The notes under the pieces: generated by a model
What the model saw: only the letters and a program-made list of their open reading frames with translations
Databases searched by the model: none
What the model was told of the DNA's origin: nothing
In this document: one piece after another, positions 17,781 to 27,233 of the stretch
How positions within the stretch are numbered: position 1 is the stretch's first letter
How the letters are laid out: each line of letters opens with the position of its first letter
Source of the DNA: Pseudomonadota bacterium
GTDB taxonomy: Bacteria > Pseudomonadota > Alphaproteobacteria > Rhizobiales > Devosiaceae
Direction: 5' to 3'
Length of the DNA: 64,000 nt
NCBI GenBank assembly: GCA_023433775.1
Contig: JAEYTY010000063.1
Span: 22,423-86,422, forward strand
Position numbers and translations under genes: made by a program

Positions 17781-18598
17781 TTGGGCTCGTTCCGCCGCCG
17801 GCGTATCAGCAAGGGACCAAAGGTCTCGGTCTGGCGGATGTCGATTTCGCCCTGACGGACCAGTTCGAGGCTGGAGGCAAAGGTCGAGGCGCGGATGGTG
17901 GCGCGCTCGGCAGGTGTGGTGAGGTAATGGGCGAGATAGGTATCCATGGGCACCCATTCAAAGCTGTCGCCGATGAGGCGCTGGAGCGTGTCGCGCGCGT
18001 CCTGCAATGACCATACGGTGCGCAGCTTTGGGCTGTAATCAGTGGTGATGCCGCGCTCGCGCTGGTTGGCATAGGCTTTGAGCAGATCGAACAGGCTGGC
18101 TTCCCAGTTCGAGCGGCGGGCGATCTCGATGGGCTCGGGGGCACCGCGGGCATAGATCTGGAAGCCAAGCCTTGGCCGATTGGTCAGCCGACTGGCGGCA
18201 GTGCGCATGGCTTCGAGGCGTTTGAGGCGGAACTGTAGCATGGCCGCCAGCATCTCGCCGCTCGGACCATCATCGTTGGGTGCCTGCGGCACCATGAGGC
18301 GGCTCTTGAGATAGGCCAGCCACGCCGCCATGACGAGATAGTCAGCGGCGACCTCGATGCGGCGCTCGCGAACATTTTCGATGAAGGCCAGATATTGCTC
18401 GGCCAGCGCCAGAACGGAGATCGCGGCGAGATCGACCTTTTGCCGTCGCGCGAGGTCCAGCAGCAGGTCGAGCGGCCCTTCATAGCCGCCTACATCGACG
18501 CGCAACACGTCCTCGGAGGCAGGTTCTGCCGGCGCGTCAAACCAATCGGTCTGGGGGCTGGTCATCTGGTGGTCGCAAAGCTGGCGGTCATGCGGCAT
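17777..18598 (-). CDS. scpA: Segregation and condensation protein A ScpA
   Basis: Kleisin subunit that bridges the SMC heads in the chromosome-condensation complex. Up to 273 residues. The kleisin N-domain shows YEGPLDLLLDLARRQKVDLA and YLVMAAWLAYLKSRLMVPQ, and the C-terminal winged helix ends near the stop. Two starts are possible: the ATG at 18598 or the ATG at 18565 (MTSPQ). Neither has a strong ribosome site. It is coupled to scpB by ATGA. In many relatives nagZ sits directly upstream; here only 40 bp separate scpA from the SPOR gene. Confidence 0.94.
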   Translation of the reverse strand: MPHDRQLCDHQMTSPQTDWFDAPAEPASEDVLRVDVGGYEGPLDLLLDLARRQKVDLAAISVLALAEQYLAFIENVRERRIEVAADYLVMAAWLAYLKSRLMVPQAPNDDGPSGEMLAAMLQFRLKRLEAMRTAASRLTNRPRLGFQIYARGAPEPIEIARRSNWEASLFDLLKAYANQRERGITTDYSPKLRTVWSLQDARDTLQRLIGDSFEWVPMDTYLAHYLTTPAERATIRASTFASSLELVRQGEIDIRQTETFGPLLIRRRRNEPK

Positions 18599-18638
18599 CC
18601 TTGGCCGCTGGCATTGCCAGCGTCAAGGCAGGCAGGTG

Positions 18639-20738
18639 CTACATTGCGAAGCAATCACCACCGGCAGATTTGATATTGCTGCAGATAGCATTGGCGCCCT
18701 GGAGGGAATCAGCGGGGACCAGAACGCGGTAATAGATGCCGCGCTCACCTAGATCGACGCGGCGAACTTCGGCGGGAGCGCCACCAAAGAGACTGCCAAA
18801 GCGCGCTTCCAGTGAGGCGGCGGTCTGGCGGGCTGCTTCCTCGCTGCGCTGGGAGGCGAGCTGAATATAGGCGGGGGCCGAACTGGCTGGCGCAGCCGCG
18901 ACTGCGGGCTGCTGCTGTACCGGTTGCTGCTGCACAGGCGCGGAAACCGGCGTTGCTGCGACGGCTGGCGCTGGGGCAGTGACGGAAAGCAGATTGTTCG
19001 ACGGCGGCGGCGGCAGGTTTCCGGCGCCACCCGATGTGGTGATTGGCGAGGTCGCAAAGGCCACCGGCTCAGCGGGGGCATTGGCGAGGCGCTCTTCAAT
19101 CATGGCATCGAGATTGGCAGGACGGGCCATTGGGACAATCGCGGTGCGCCCGGGGATGACGTTGCCGGCCTGATCCACGACATTGACGGTGGAGCCGGGC
19201 TGGACCGGAACCACGGTGGGCTCGACCGCCGCTGGCGTTTCCGTCGCGGTAGCAGCGGGCGCGGTATTGGCGAGCATATCGGGCGTCGAGAAATCGGCAC
19301 CCGGAACCTCGGGCACGTCAGGACGGTCAACAGGCAGCATGGACGCGCCGGCAAGACCGCTGTCGCTGCTGACGATGGTGCCGTCGGGGCGCACGGTTAC
19401 AGTGCGCACCTTGCGGTTCACGAGGCCATCCTGGTCAACATCGGCCGCCGGAGGCGGGCTGACAACCTCAGGAATCGCCTGATCGCGCGAGACGATCTGT
19501 TCCACCGCGCCATTATCGGTGCCAGCAATCTCGTTGAAGACCACTGATTGCTGCGTTGTTGACGCCGCCGGGTCGACCTCCGGCACTTCCTTCACCTCTG
19601 CCGTATCGGCAACGAGGAGCGGGGCCGTATCAGGGGTGGCTTCGCCATTGCCCAGGACCCAGAACAGGCCAAGGCCAGCGGTGACCAGAAGTGTCAGCGC
19701 AATCACCGGACCGGCAACCGCGCGGGCCATACCGAGCACGCGCTTGTCGCGCACTGGCGCTTCGAATTCGTCATCGACCGGCGGGGCTGTATTGCCGCGT
19801 GTGGGATCGACCCATTCGACACGAGCGCCTGTTGCCGCGGCGGCCGCCAGAATGGCGTCATCCACAGATGTCAGCGACGACAGGTCGGGGTTAGCCTTGG
19901 GTTGGGGCGTGGGAAGCGTCGGCGTGGCCAGACTGCGCAGGGCGGGCGCAGGTTGCTTGGGCTCAAGGCGCACAGCGGGGCCAATCAGACGCTCAATTTC
20001 GTCGAGCGGATCAGGATCCGGCGGGACGGGCCTGGGCTGCGGCGCGGGAGGCTCGACCGGAGCATAGGTCTGCGTTACGGGCATAACCGGCGCCACAGGC
20101 TCGGCGACCGGCTTGGCCGCCGTGGACGCTAGGCCGAAGACCGGCGGGATATTGAAGATGTCGGAGTTCAGCGTTTCCGGATGGTCGTCCTGCTCATCTG
20201 AACCGGTGCCCATATCCCTATCGAACTGAGGCGCTAGCGAAGGAGCGTCATTTGCCAGTTCCGCTGCGATGAGATCGGCCAAGCTATCATGGTCGAGATC
20301 AGGCGCGTTCGCCGGTGGGCGGTTGGCCGGTGGCGCCTGAACCGGCGCAGGGGCCTGCGCCAACTCAACAAAGGGTGCGGGCGCAGGGGAAGCCGCAACG
20401 GGCGTCCGGGCATTGCCGCCAATGTCGAAATTGAACTGGAAGGGATCGGGGCTCGCAGCCTGTGGCGCCTGTGTTCCCGGAATCCGGACAGTATTCTGCT
20501 GCGGCGCAGGGGCGCGGGGGGCCTCTGAGAAGCTGGGTTCATTGCGTGCGGGTGCGGGTGCAGGCGCGGGCGGAGCGAGCGGCGTGTCATCGTGTCCGGG
20601 AATACGAAGCGGAGCCACATCGTTGCGCTGCTGGCTTTCGGCGCGCGCGCCATCGGCCATCAGCTTGGCGAGTTCAGCAATAAGATCGTCGGATGCTTCG
20701 GTTTGTCCGGCCATGGATTGCGGTTTCCCCATCGTCAA
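18639..20738 (-). CDS. SPOR domain-containing membrane protein
   Basis: A 699-residue inner-membrane protein. The long N-terminal half is Pro/Ala-rich and cytoplasmic. A single membrane helix lies at about 335-360 (VIALTLLVTAGLGLFWVL), followed by a second low-complexity region, and a SPOR domain fills the last 75 residues (YIQLASQRSEEAARQTAASL, then YYRVLVPADSLQGANAIC). SPOR domains bind denuded glycan strands at division sites. Its place between argS and scpA is conserved in Hyphomicrobiales, where nagZ usually follows. Confidence 0.9.
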   Translation of the reverse strand: MTMGKPQSMAGQTEASDDLIAELAKLMADGARAESQQRNDVAPLRIPGHDDTPLAPPAPAPAPARNEPSFSEAPRAPAPQQNTVRIPGTQAPQAASPDPFQFNFDIGGNARTPVAASPAPAPFVELAQAPAPVQAPPANRPPANAPDLDHDSLADLIAAELANDAPSLAPQFDRDMGTGSDEQDDHPETLNSDIFNIPPVFGLASTAAKPVAEPVAPVMPVTQTYAPVEPPAPQPRPVPPDPDPLDEIERLIGPAVRLEPKQPAPALRSLATPTLPTPQPKANPDLSSLTSVDDAILAAAAATGARVEWVDPTRGNTAPPVDDEFEAPVRDKRVLGMARAVAGPVIALTLLVTAGLGLFWVLGNGEATPDTAPLLVADTAEVKEVPEVDPAASTTQQSVVFNEIAGTDNGAVEQIVSRDQAIPEVVSPPPAADVDQDGLVNRKVRTVTVRPDGTIVSSDSGLAGASMLPVDRPDVPEVPGADFSTPDMLANTAPAATATETPAAVEPTVVPVQPGSTVNVVDQAGNVIPGRTAIVPMARPANLDAMIEERLANAPAEPVAFATSPITTSGGAGNLPPPPSNNLLSVTAPAPAVAATPVSAPVQQQPVQQQPAVAAAPASSAPAYIQLASQRSEEAARQTAASLEARFGSLFGGAPAEVRRVDLGERGIYYRVLVPADSLQGANAICSNIKSAGGDCFAM

Positions 20739-20816
20739 CCGATGGCGTCCCTAAATTGCGGCATTTATCCTCCCCAAGGATGAATGTCCGCAAATGTTCA
20801 TATCAATACGCCCGAA

Positions 20817-22562
20817 TTATGAAAGCTCCGTCGGGGCGGAAACTCCCAGAATTCCCAGGCTATTACGGATAACCTGCCGTACGGCGTCGACCAATGCGAG
20901 TCGCGCCAGGGTCAAAGTCGGGTCCGATTGGTTAACAAATCGTAAATTCGGGTCATCCTTGCCCTTGGCCCAGACGCCGTGGAAGGCCGCGGCAAGATCG
21001 TGGACATAGAAGGCAATGCGGTGTGGCTCATGGGCCAAAGCAGCTGACGCTGCAGCGCGGGGCCAGGCTGCCAGCAGCTTGATCAGTTCCAGATCGGCGG
21101 GTGAATCCAGCCGTTCGATCTCTGCGCCGGCGAGTGCCTTGGCAGAAATATTGAGATCGGGCATGTCCCGCGCAGCCGTGCGGAAAATCGAATGTGCGCG
21201 GGCGTGGGCATACTGGACATAGAAGACCGGGTTGTCGCGGGTCTGTTCCTTGACCAGGGCAAAGTCGAAATCCATGGCGGCGTCGTTGCGCCGGAACAGG
21301 AGCATGAAGCGGGTCGCGTCGGCACCGACCTCCTCGACGACATCGGCCAGGGTGACCAGGTCGCCCGAGCGCTTGCTCATCTTGAAAGGCTCGCCATTCT
21401 TGAGCAGCCGCACGAGCTGGCAGATGCGCACGTCCATGTCCGCCTCGCCATGCGAGACGGCTTTGACGGCGGCCTGCAGGCGTTTGACATAGCCGGAATG
21501 ATCGGCACCGAGCACATTGATCATGTGCTTGAAGCCGCGCAGATATTTGTTGCGGTGATAGGCGATGTCGGCGGCAAAATAGGTGTAGGATCCGTCGGAC
21601 TTGATCAGCGCGCGATCGACGTCGTCACCATAGTCGGTGGCGCGGAACAGGGTCTGTTCGCGGTCTTCCCAGTCTTCCGGGGTTTTGCCCTTGGGCGCTT
21701 CAAGACGGCCCTGATAGACCATACCCTCGCCCCGCAGCCAGTCTAGGGTGGTGTCGATGTCGCCCCCCTGCCCGTGCAATGTCCGCTCGGAGAAGAACAC
21801 ATCGTGGTGGATATTGAGCTGGGCCAGATCGGCCTTGATCAGTTCCAGCATGGCGGCAAGCACGCGCTCGCGCACGATGGGCAGAACCTCGGCTTCGGGC
21901 TTTTTTAGCAAGCTATCGCCGAACTCGGCCTTGAGCGCCTCGCCCACAGGAATGAGATAGTCGCCGGGGTAAAGACCGGGCGGGATCTCGATGGTTTCGC
22001 CAAGCGCTTCGCGGTAACGCAGCAGGGTGGACTGGGCGAGAACGGTGATCTGGCCGCCAGCGTCATTGATGTAATATTCGCGCGTCACATCATAGCCGGA
22101 CCAGGCCATGAGGGAGGCGAGAGCGTCACCAAAAACGGCGCCGCGCGTGTGGCCGACATGCATTGGCCCGGTGGGATTGGCGGAAACATATTCGATATTA
22201 ACCCGCTCGCCCTGCCCCAGATTAGATCGACCGTAATCGGCCTTCTGCTCGGCAACGGCGCGCAGAACCTTGAACCAGACCGGATTGGCAAGACGGAAAT
22301 TGATGAAGCCGGGGCCTGCAATCTCGACGGAAAGCACGTCGGCATCATTGCCAAGATGAGCCGAAAGCGCGGTCGCGACTTCTCTTGGATTCTTGCCGAG
22401 CGGCTTGGCGACGACCATCGCTGCGTTGGTGGATAGGTCACCATGGGCGGCGTCGCGCGGCGGCTCGACCACGACACGCGCCAGCAGGTCAGCGTCGAGA
22501 TCGGGGTATTCCGCAGCAAGAGCTGCCGTGACCCGCGTGGTGAAAAGCGCGAAAATATCCAT
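20817..22562 (-). CDS. argS: Arginyl-tRNA synthetase
   Basis: Class I synthetase that charges tRNA-Arg. The protein is 581 residues, normal for the family. The N-terminal additional domain (about 1-110) is followed by the HIGH-type motif HVGHTRG after SANPTGPM, the KMSKS-type motif FKMSKRSGD, and the anticodon-binding domain with [15 protein letters not shown]. It lies 30 bp downstream of dgt and 78 bp before the SPOR gene, in one minus-strand run. Confidence 0.97.
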   Translation of the reverse strand: MDIFALFTTRVTAALAAEYPDLDADLLARVVVEPPRDAAHGDLSTNAAMVVAKPLGKNPREVATALSAHLGNDADVLSVEIAGPGFINFRLANPVWFKVLRAVAEQKADYGRSNLGQGERVNIEYVSANPTGPMHVGHTRGAVFGDALASLMAWSGYDVTREYYINDAGGQITVLAQSTLLRYREALGETIEIPPGLYPGDYLIPVGEALKAEFGDSLLKKPEAEVLPIVRERVLAAMLELIKADLAQLNIHHDVFFSERTLHGQGGDIDTTLDWLRGEGMVYQGRLEAPKGKTPEDWEDREQTLFRATDYGDDVDRALIKSDGSYTYFAADIAYHRNKYLRGFKHMINVLGADHSGYVKRLQAAVKAVSHGEADMDVRICQLVRLLKNGEPFKMSKRSGDLVTLADVVEEVGADATRFMLLFRRNDAAMDFDFALVKEQTRDNPVFYVQYAHARAHSIFRTAARDMPDLNISAKALAGAEIERLDSPADLELIKLLAAWPRAAASAALAHEPHRIAFYVHDLAAAFHGVWAKGKDDPNLRFVNQSDPTLTLARLALVDAVRQVIRNSLGILGVSAPTELS

Positions 22563-22592
22563 GACTGACCTGTTGGAAATGCTGGCGTCCGG

Positions 22593-23759
22593 TTAACGGA
22601 AATCGGGTCTAGCGTCAAACAGGCGCTGATATTCGTCGACTGCATATGGATCGGTCATGCCGGCGATAAAGTCGGCCACGACGCGGGCCCGCTTGGGTTG
22701 GTCGGCGAGCGCGCGCGCTGCAACACCCCAGCGCCCCGGCATATCGGCGGTGGCCATGTAGCGGGCGAAGAGGTTTTCAACCAATTCTTCGCTGGTCCGC
22801 ACGGGCGCCATGACCGAGTCATGGCGATAGACGCGTGCGAAGAGAAAATGCTTGAGGCCGCGCTCCGCCTCGGCCATGGAGGGCGAGAAGGTGATGAGGC
22901 TTTTGCCGGCGTTGCGGGCATCTTCGACCGTCACGACGCCTGCGCGCTCGATATTGGCCTTGCTGGTGGCAATGACATTTTCGACGGCACCCGTAATGAG
23001 CCGGCGCTGGACCTCGTGGGTCTGGCGCTTGGGCCCAACATCGGGATAGCGGGCGAGCACTTCAGCGACGATGCCGCCGGCCAAGGGCACGTCGAGAAAA
23101 TCTTCGAGCACGACGAGGCCGGCGCGCAGGGCGTCGTCAATGTCATGCGCATTATAGGCGATGTCGTCGGCTATGGCGGCGACCTGGGCTTCGAGGCTGG
23201 CGTAGGATGCCGGGCGCAGGTCGCCGGGCGCGGGAATTTCGTCCAGCGACGCGGCCAGTGTTCCGTCGGGATCTTTGAGCGGGCCATTGTGCTTGAGAAT
23301 GCCTTCGAGCGTTTCCCATGTCAGATTGAGCCCGTCATGTTCGGCGTAGCGATTTTCGAGGCGGGTGACCACGCGGAGGGCCTGCAAATTGTGGTCGAAG
23401 CCGCCATAGGGTTCCATGGCCCGGTGCAGCGCGCGCTCACCGGCGTGGCCGAAGGGGGTGTGACCGAGATCGTGGCTGAGGGCGACGGCCTCGGCCAGAT
23501 CTTCATTGAGCCGCAGAGACCGGGCGATGGAGCGGGCAATCTGGCTGACCTCGAGTGTGTGAGTCAGCCGGTTGCGGAAATGGCGACCTTCGTGGTGGAG
23601 GAAGACCTGGGTCTTGTGCTGCAGGCGGCGGAAGGCGGTGGAATGGATGATGCGGTCGCGGTCGCGCTGGAATTCCGAGCGCGTGGGGCTCGGTCCCGTG
23701 CCATAGAGCCGACCGAGCGTCTCTTCGGGTTTGCTGGCATAGGGGGCGATGTCGCTCAT
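22593..23759 (-). CDS. dgt: Deoxyguanosinetriphosphate triphosphohydrolase-like protein
   Basis: HD-domain dNTP triphosphohydrolase (388 residues) that removes triphosphate from dNTPs. HD metal-ligand motifs are visible: HRLQHKTQVF type at about 44-53 (RRLQHKTQVFLHHEG), RNRLTHTLEVSQIARSIAR, and HDLGHTPFGHAGE. The substrate preference cannot be read, because this short branch is only dGTPase-like. It diverges from erpA with 85 bp between the starts and leads into argS. Confidence 0.93.
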   Translation of the reverse strand: MSDIAPYASKPEETLGRLYGTGPSPTRSEFQRDRDRIIHSTAFRRLQHKTQVFLHHEGRHFRNRLTHTLEVSQIARSIARSLRLNEDLAEAVALSHDLGHTPFGHAGERALHRAMEPYGGFDHNLQALRVVTRLENRYAEHDGLNLTWETLEGILKHNGPLKDPDGTLAASLDEIPAPGDLRPASYASLEAQVAAIADDIAYNAHDIDDALRAGLVVLEDFLDVPLAGGIVAEVLARYPDVGPKRQTHEVQRRLITGAVENVIATSKANIERAGVVTVEDARNAGKSLITFSPSMAEAERGLKHFLFARVYRHDSVMAPVRTSEELVENLFARYMATADMPGRWGVAARALADQPKRARVVADFIAGMTDPYAVDEYQRLFDARPDFR

Positions 23760-23844
23760 GTTTTGGTGCGGCCCTTTGCAACGGCTTCTTCTGCGCCTAT
23801 CTTAAGCGCAGCGTTATGACATTACGACCGCCCCGGACAAACCC

Positions 23845-24192
23845 ATGACTGCCATTGCCGACACCACTGCCGTAACTCTTTCCGACCGCGCCGCCAAGCG
23901 CGTGGCGCGTATCGTCGCCAAGGAACCGCCTGGCACGGTGCTGCGCATTTCAGTGGCCGGCGGCGGATGCTCTGGCTTCCAGTACGAGTATAATCTGGTG
24001 CAGGACGCGCCGGCCGACGACGATTTGGTGCTGAGCAAGGGCGAGGCAACTGTGCTAATCGATTCGATGAGTCTCGAATTCATGGGCGGCGCCGAAATCG
24101 ACTTTGTCGACGATCTCATCGGCCAGTCCTTCCAGATCAAGAACCCCAATGCCGTTGCATCCTGCGGGTGCGGCACGAGCTTCGCGGTTTAG
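23845..24192 (+). CDS. erpA: A-type iron-sulfur cluster carrier/insertion protein (ErpA-like)
   Basis: A 115-residue HesB/IscA-family protein that carries Fe-S clusters to apoproteins. The three cluster cysteines are present: GGGCSGFQY near residue 42 and CGCG near residue 108. The sequence VLIDSMSLEFMGGAEIDFVDD is typical of ErpA. It is divergent from dgt, an arrangement common in Hyphomicrobiales. Whether it is ErpA or another A-type carrier cannot be settled from sequence alone. Confidence 0.9.
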   Translation: MTAIADTTAVTLSDRAAKRVARIVAKEPPGTVLRISVAGGGCSGFQYEYNLVQDAPADDDLVLSKGEATVLIDSMSLEFMGGAEIDFVDDLIGQSFQIKNPNAVASCGCGTSFAV

Positions 24193-24245
24193 TTTTACCT
24201 CCCCCGTCTGGGCGGCTAACATGCTGCCAAAGCGGGGAGAAATTC

Positions 24246-25364
24246 ATGACACTCAAACAGCATGTCGATGCGGTTGTGGAGCGCGCAATCGCGGAACGGC
24301 GTATTGTCGGCGCGGTGCTGATTGTGCGCCAGCATGGCGAATTGCTGCATGAAAGCGCCTATGGGCTGATTGATCGCGAAGCGAACCGCCCGATGATGGT
24401 GGATGCGATTTTCCGGCTGTCGTCGCTCACCAAGCCCATTGTGGCAGCGACCATTCTGGCGCTTAAGGACCAAGGCCTGCTGGCGCTCACCGATCCGGTG
24501 ACGAAGTTTTTGCCGGATTTTCGGCTGGAGCTTCCTGATGGTAGCGCGCCGGTGATCACCATCGAACATCTCCTCACGCATACATCTGGGCTCAACACGG
24601 CGCCATTGGCGAGTGTGGAGGAGCTTTCGGCCGAGGTCAGCCCGTGGCGGATGGGGACTGAGGCCATGATGGCGCGGATTGCGGAGCGGCCGCTGATGTT
24701 TGCGCCGGGGACAGGTTTTGCCTATGGGCCCTCCATCGATGTGCTGGGCGTGATAGCCGGGCAGTTGGTCGATGGTTCGCTCGAAGACGCAATGCGGCGC
24801 ACTGTGCTGGATCCGCTGGGCATGGTGGATACGCGTTTTTTGGTAACCGACATGTCACGCCTCGCGACGCCCTATGCTGATGGCAAGGCGGGTGCCGAGC
24901 GCATGGGTGACGTGCATAGCGTGCCGGCGCCGTGGGGCGGTTTCGTTACCTATGACCCCAAGCGCATTTTCGATGCCGAGGCGTTCCAATCCGGCGGTGG
25001 CGGAGCGGCGGGCACGGCGCGGGACTTTATGCAATTGCTTGAGGCGCTGCGGAAGGGCGGCGGCGGTGTGTTGAAGCCGGAGACGGTCACCGAGGGCCTC
25101 GGCAACCATACACCGCAATTGCAGCAGGCGTCGGGGCCCGGCTGGCAGTTCAGTCATTTTGGCGCGTGGCTGGAGGATGCTGTGCTGGCGGAATATCCGG
25201 CGGCGCGTGGCACCAATCGCTGGGGCGGGATTTATGGTCATAGCTGGTTTTTTGACCCATCAATCGGCCTGAGCGTGGTATCGATGACCAATACCGGGCT
25301 TGAAGGATGTGACGGCGCATATCGGCACGACATCTGCAAGGCCGTTTATGCCGGGCTGAGCTGA
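24246..25364 (+). CDS. Serine hydrolase, class C beta-lactamase/esterase family
   Basis: A 372-residue protein of the beta-lactamase/transpeptidase-like fold. The nucleophile motif SxxK is SLTK in FRLSSLTKPIVAATI near residue 62, a YxxS-type motif is in FAYGPSIDVLG, and GHSWF near the end takes the third-motif place. There is no signal peptide, so it is probably a cytoplasmic esterase or peptidase, not a periplasmic beta-lactamase. The start at 24246 has GGGGAGA upstream. The stop is 11 bp before xthA, so they may be cotranscribed. Confidence 0.88.
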   Translation: MTLKQHVDAVVERAIAERRIVGAVLIVRQHGELLHESAYGLIDREANRPMMVDAIFRLSSLTKPIVAATILALKDQGLLALTDPVTKFLPDFRLELPDGSAPVITIEHLLTHTSGLNTAPLASVEELSAEVSPWRMGTEAMMARIAERPLMFAPGTGFAYGPSIDVLGVIAGQLVDGSLEDAMRRTVLDPLGMVDTRFLVTDMSRLATPYADGKAGAERMGDVHSVPAPWGGFVTYDPKRIFDAEAFQSGGGGAAGTARDFMQLLEALRKGGGGVLKPETVTEGLGNHTPQLQQASGPGWQFSHFGAWLEDAVLAEYPAARGTNRWGGIYGHSWFFDPSIGLSVVSMTNTGLEGCDGAYRHDICKAVYAGLS

Positions 25365-25375
25365 CGGAGAGAGAG

Positions 25376-26161
25376 ATGACCCTGCGGATCGCCACCTGGA
25401 ACATCAACGGCATCAAGGCGCGAATCGAACTGCTGCTGCGCTGGCTGGAGGAAGAGAAGCCCGACATTGTCGGTCTCCAGGAAATCAAATCGGTCGATGA
25501 GGGCTTTCCCCGCGCCGAGATTGAGGCGCTCGGCTACAATATCGAGACGCATGGACAGAAGAGCTGGAACGGGGTGGCGCTCCTGTCCAAACTTCCGTTC
25601 GACGAGGTGCACCGCGGCTTGCCGGGCGATGACGGCGACGAGCAGGCGCGGCTGATCGAGGGGCTGTTTTCGGTTGAGGGTGGGATAGTGCGCGTGTGCA
25701 ATATCTACCTGCCGAATGGCAATCCGGTCGATACCGAGAAATTCCCCTACAAGCTGGGCTGGATGGACCGGTTGAACCGGTTTGTTGAAGAACGGCTCAA
25801 GCTGGAAGAGCCGTTTATCCTGATGGGCGACTTCAACCTGATCCCTGCCCCCATTGATGCGCATGATCCGGCGGCATGGTGGGGTGATGCGCTCTTTCGC
25901 CCGGAGAGCATGGAGCGGTTCCGCACCTTGCGCAATTTCGGCATGACGGACGCTCTGCGGTCCGTCACCAGCGAGGCCGCTTACACGTTCTGGGATTTCC
26001 AGGCGGGGGCATGGCGGCGGAATGCGGGGATTCGCATTGACCATCTGATGATCTCGCCGCAGGCGGCGGACCGGCTGGACGATGTGACCGTGCACAAGGA
26101 TGTGCGTGGCTGGGACAAGCCGAGTGACCACGTCCCCGTCGAGGGTACGTTCAGCTTCTGA
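25376..26161 (+). CDS. xthA: Exodeoxyribonuclease III
   Basis: AP endonuclease/3'-exonuclease of base-excision repair. The protein is 261 residues with the endonuclease/exonuclease/phosphatase fold: ATWNINGIKAR at residues 5-15, LQEIKSVDEGFP with the metal-ligand Glu, LMGDFNLIPAP with Asp/Asn, and the terminal WDKPSDHVPVEG with the catalytic Asp-His. GGAGAG lies just before the ATG. It ends 11 bp from the convergent Sel1 gene. Confidence 0.96.
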   Translation: MTLRIATWNINGIKARIELLLRWLEEEKPDIVGLQEIKSVDEGFPRAEIEALGYNIETHGQKSWNGVALLSKLPFDEVHRGLPGDDGDEQARLIEGLFSVEGGIVRVCNIYLPNGNPVDTEKFPYKLGWMDRLNRFVEERLKLEEPFILMGDFNLIPAPIDAHDPAAWWGDALFRPESMERFRTLRNFGMTDALRSVTSEAAYTFWDFQAGAWRRNAGIRIDHLMISPQAADRLDDVTVHKDVRGWDKPSDHVPVEGTFSF

Positions 26162-26172
26162 GCGGCACCTGA

Positions 26173-26982
26173 TCAGAAATTGGCGTTCTGCGCGATCTCG
26201 GCGTCGGCCAGACTTGCAGCAATCGCCCGGTCTTCGGCGCGTGCGACGGACATGGCCCGTGTCGCCATTTCATCGACCTGGGGCTGATCCAGGGTGCCGG
26301 TACAATCGCGATGGGCGACGATGAGCCATTTCAGGCCTTCAACGGGCTGGGGCGCATAGCCCTCGGCGCCATTGAACAGCAAATCCCCAAGGCTCGCCTG
26401 CGCCAGGCAATGGCCATTATCGGCGGCGGCACGAAGCCAGCGGGCGCTGAGCACGGGGCTGAAGCCGAGGCCATCTTCCTGCTGATAGAGCAGACCAACC
26501 TTATACTGGGCATCGGCGTCGCCAAAATAAGAGGCGGCGTGAAGGAGCACCTTGTAATACTCGACGCGATCCTGCGAAACGCCGGCGTCGGGCATTCCGT
26601 CCTTGTAATAATCGCTGAGCTTGACGAAGGAGCGCGCGACAATGTCGGCCTCAAGACCGCGAGGCGCGGCATCGGCGTGCTGATCGGCGATCTGGGCGAA
26701 ATAGCCAAAGGCCCGGGCGGGGTCCTTGGCGACACCCTCGCCATTCTCATACATGGTGCCCAGCTGCCACAGGGCCATGGGCTGGCCCGCGGCGGCCGCG
26801 TTCTCAAGAGCAGAAATATAGGCGTCGCTGGACACACCGCCGCCTGCTCCGTCCAGCATATTTGCCAGATCGAGAGCGGCATCGGCCGCAGTCTGCGCCT
26901 GCACTGGCAGGTTGGAGGCCATGAAGGCCATCACAATACCTGCGGCAGCGGAAGCCAGGGGAAAATCCCTCGTGATCCGCAT
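26173..26982 (-). CDS. Secreted Sel1-repeat (TPR-like) protein
   Basis: A 269-residue exported protein of Sel1-type repeats. The start at 26982 is chosen because AGGAG precedes it and it gives a clean signal peptide ending at AQA (NLPVQAQT). Repeats read ALWQLGTMYENGEGVAKDPARAF, DAQYKVGLLYQQEDGLG and CLAQASLGDLLFNGAEGY. Sel1 proteins usually mediate protein-protein contacts; a periplasmic scaffold role is inferred and the partners are unknown. It converges on xthA. The 200 bp upstream contain no other gene. Confidence 0.85.
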   Translation of the reverse strand: MRITRDFPLASAAAGIVMAFMASNLPVQAQTAADAALDLANMLDGAGGGVSSDAYISALENAAAAGQPMALWQLGTMYENGEGVAKDPARAFGYFAQIADQHADAAPRGLEADIVARSFVKLSDYYKDGMPDAGVSQDRVEYYKVLLHAASYFGDADAQYKVGLLYQQEDGLGFSPVLSARWLRAAADNGHCLAQASLGDLLFNGAEGYAPQPVEGLKWLIVAHRDCTGTLDQPQVDEMATRAMSVARAEDRAIAASLADAEIAQNANF

Positions 26983-27196
26983 GATACTCCTCATATCCAT
27001 GGGGCCATGGATAAAGCCTTTGGTTCGCGCTGGCATAAAAAGCCCTCGCGAAAACCGTCCTTGGCACCCGCCCCCGAATGCCTTGAGGCTCTTTATAGGA
27101 GCAGATTGTGGCAGGAAATGTCGCCAATTGATTGACGTGAGCCACTGCCGAAAGGATTCACAACGCCTGTTGCCGAATCGTCACATAGGCTTCGAG

Positions 27197-27228
27197 GAGC
27201 CGGGGAAGGTGGTCCCTCCCCCGGGCTC
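27197..27228 (-). terminator. Imperfect GC-rich hairpin after valS
   Basis: GAGCC-GGGGAAGG pairs imperfectly with CCCTCCCCCGGGCTC, six bases past the valS stop. There is no T-run, so it is a possible terminator only. Confidence 0.4.
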
Positions 27229-27233
27229 ATTTG

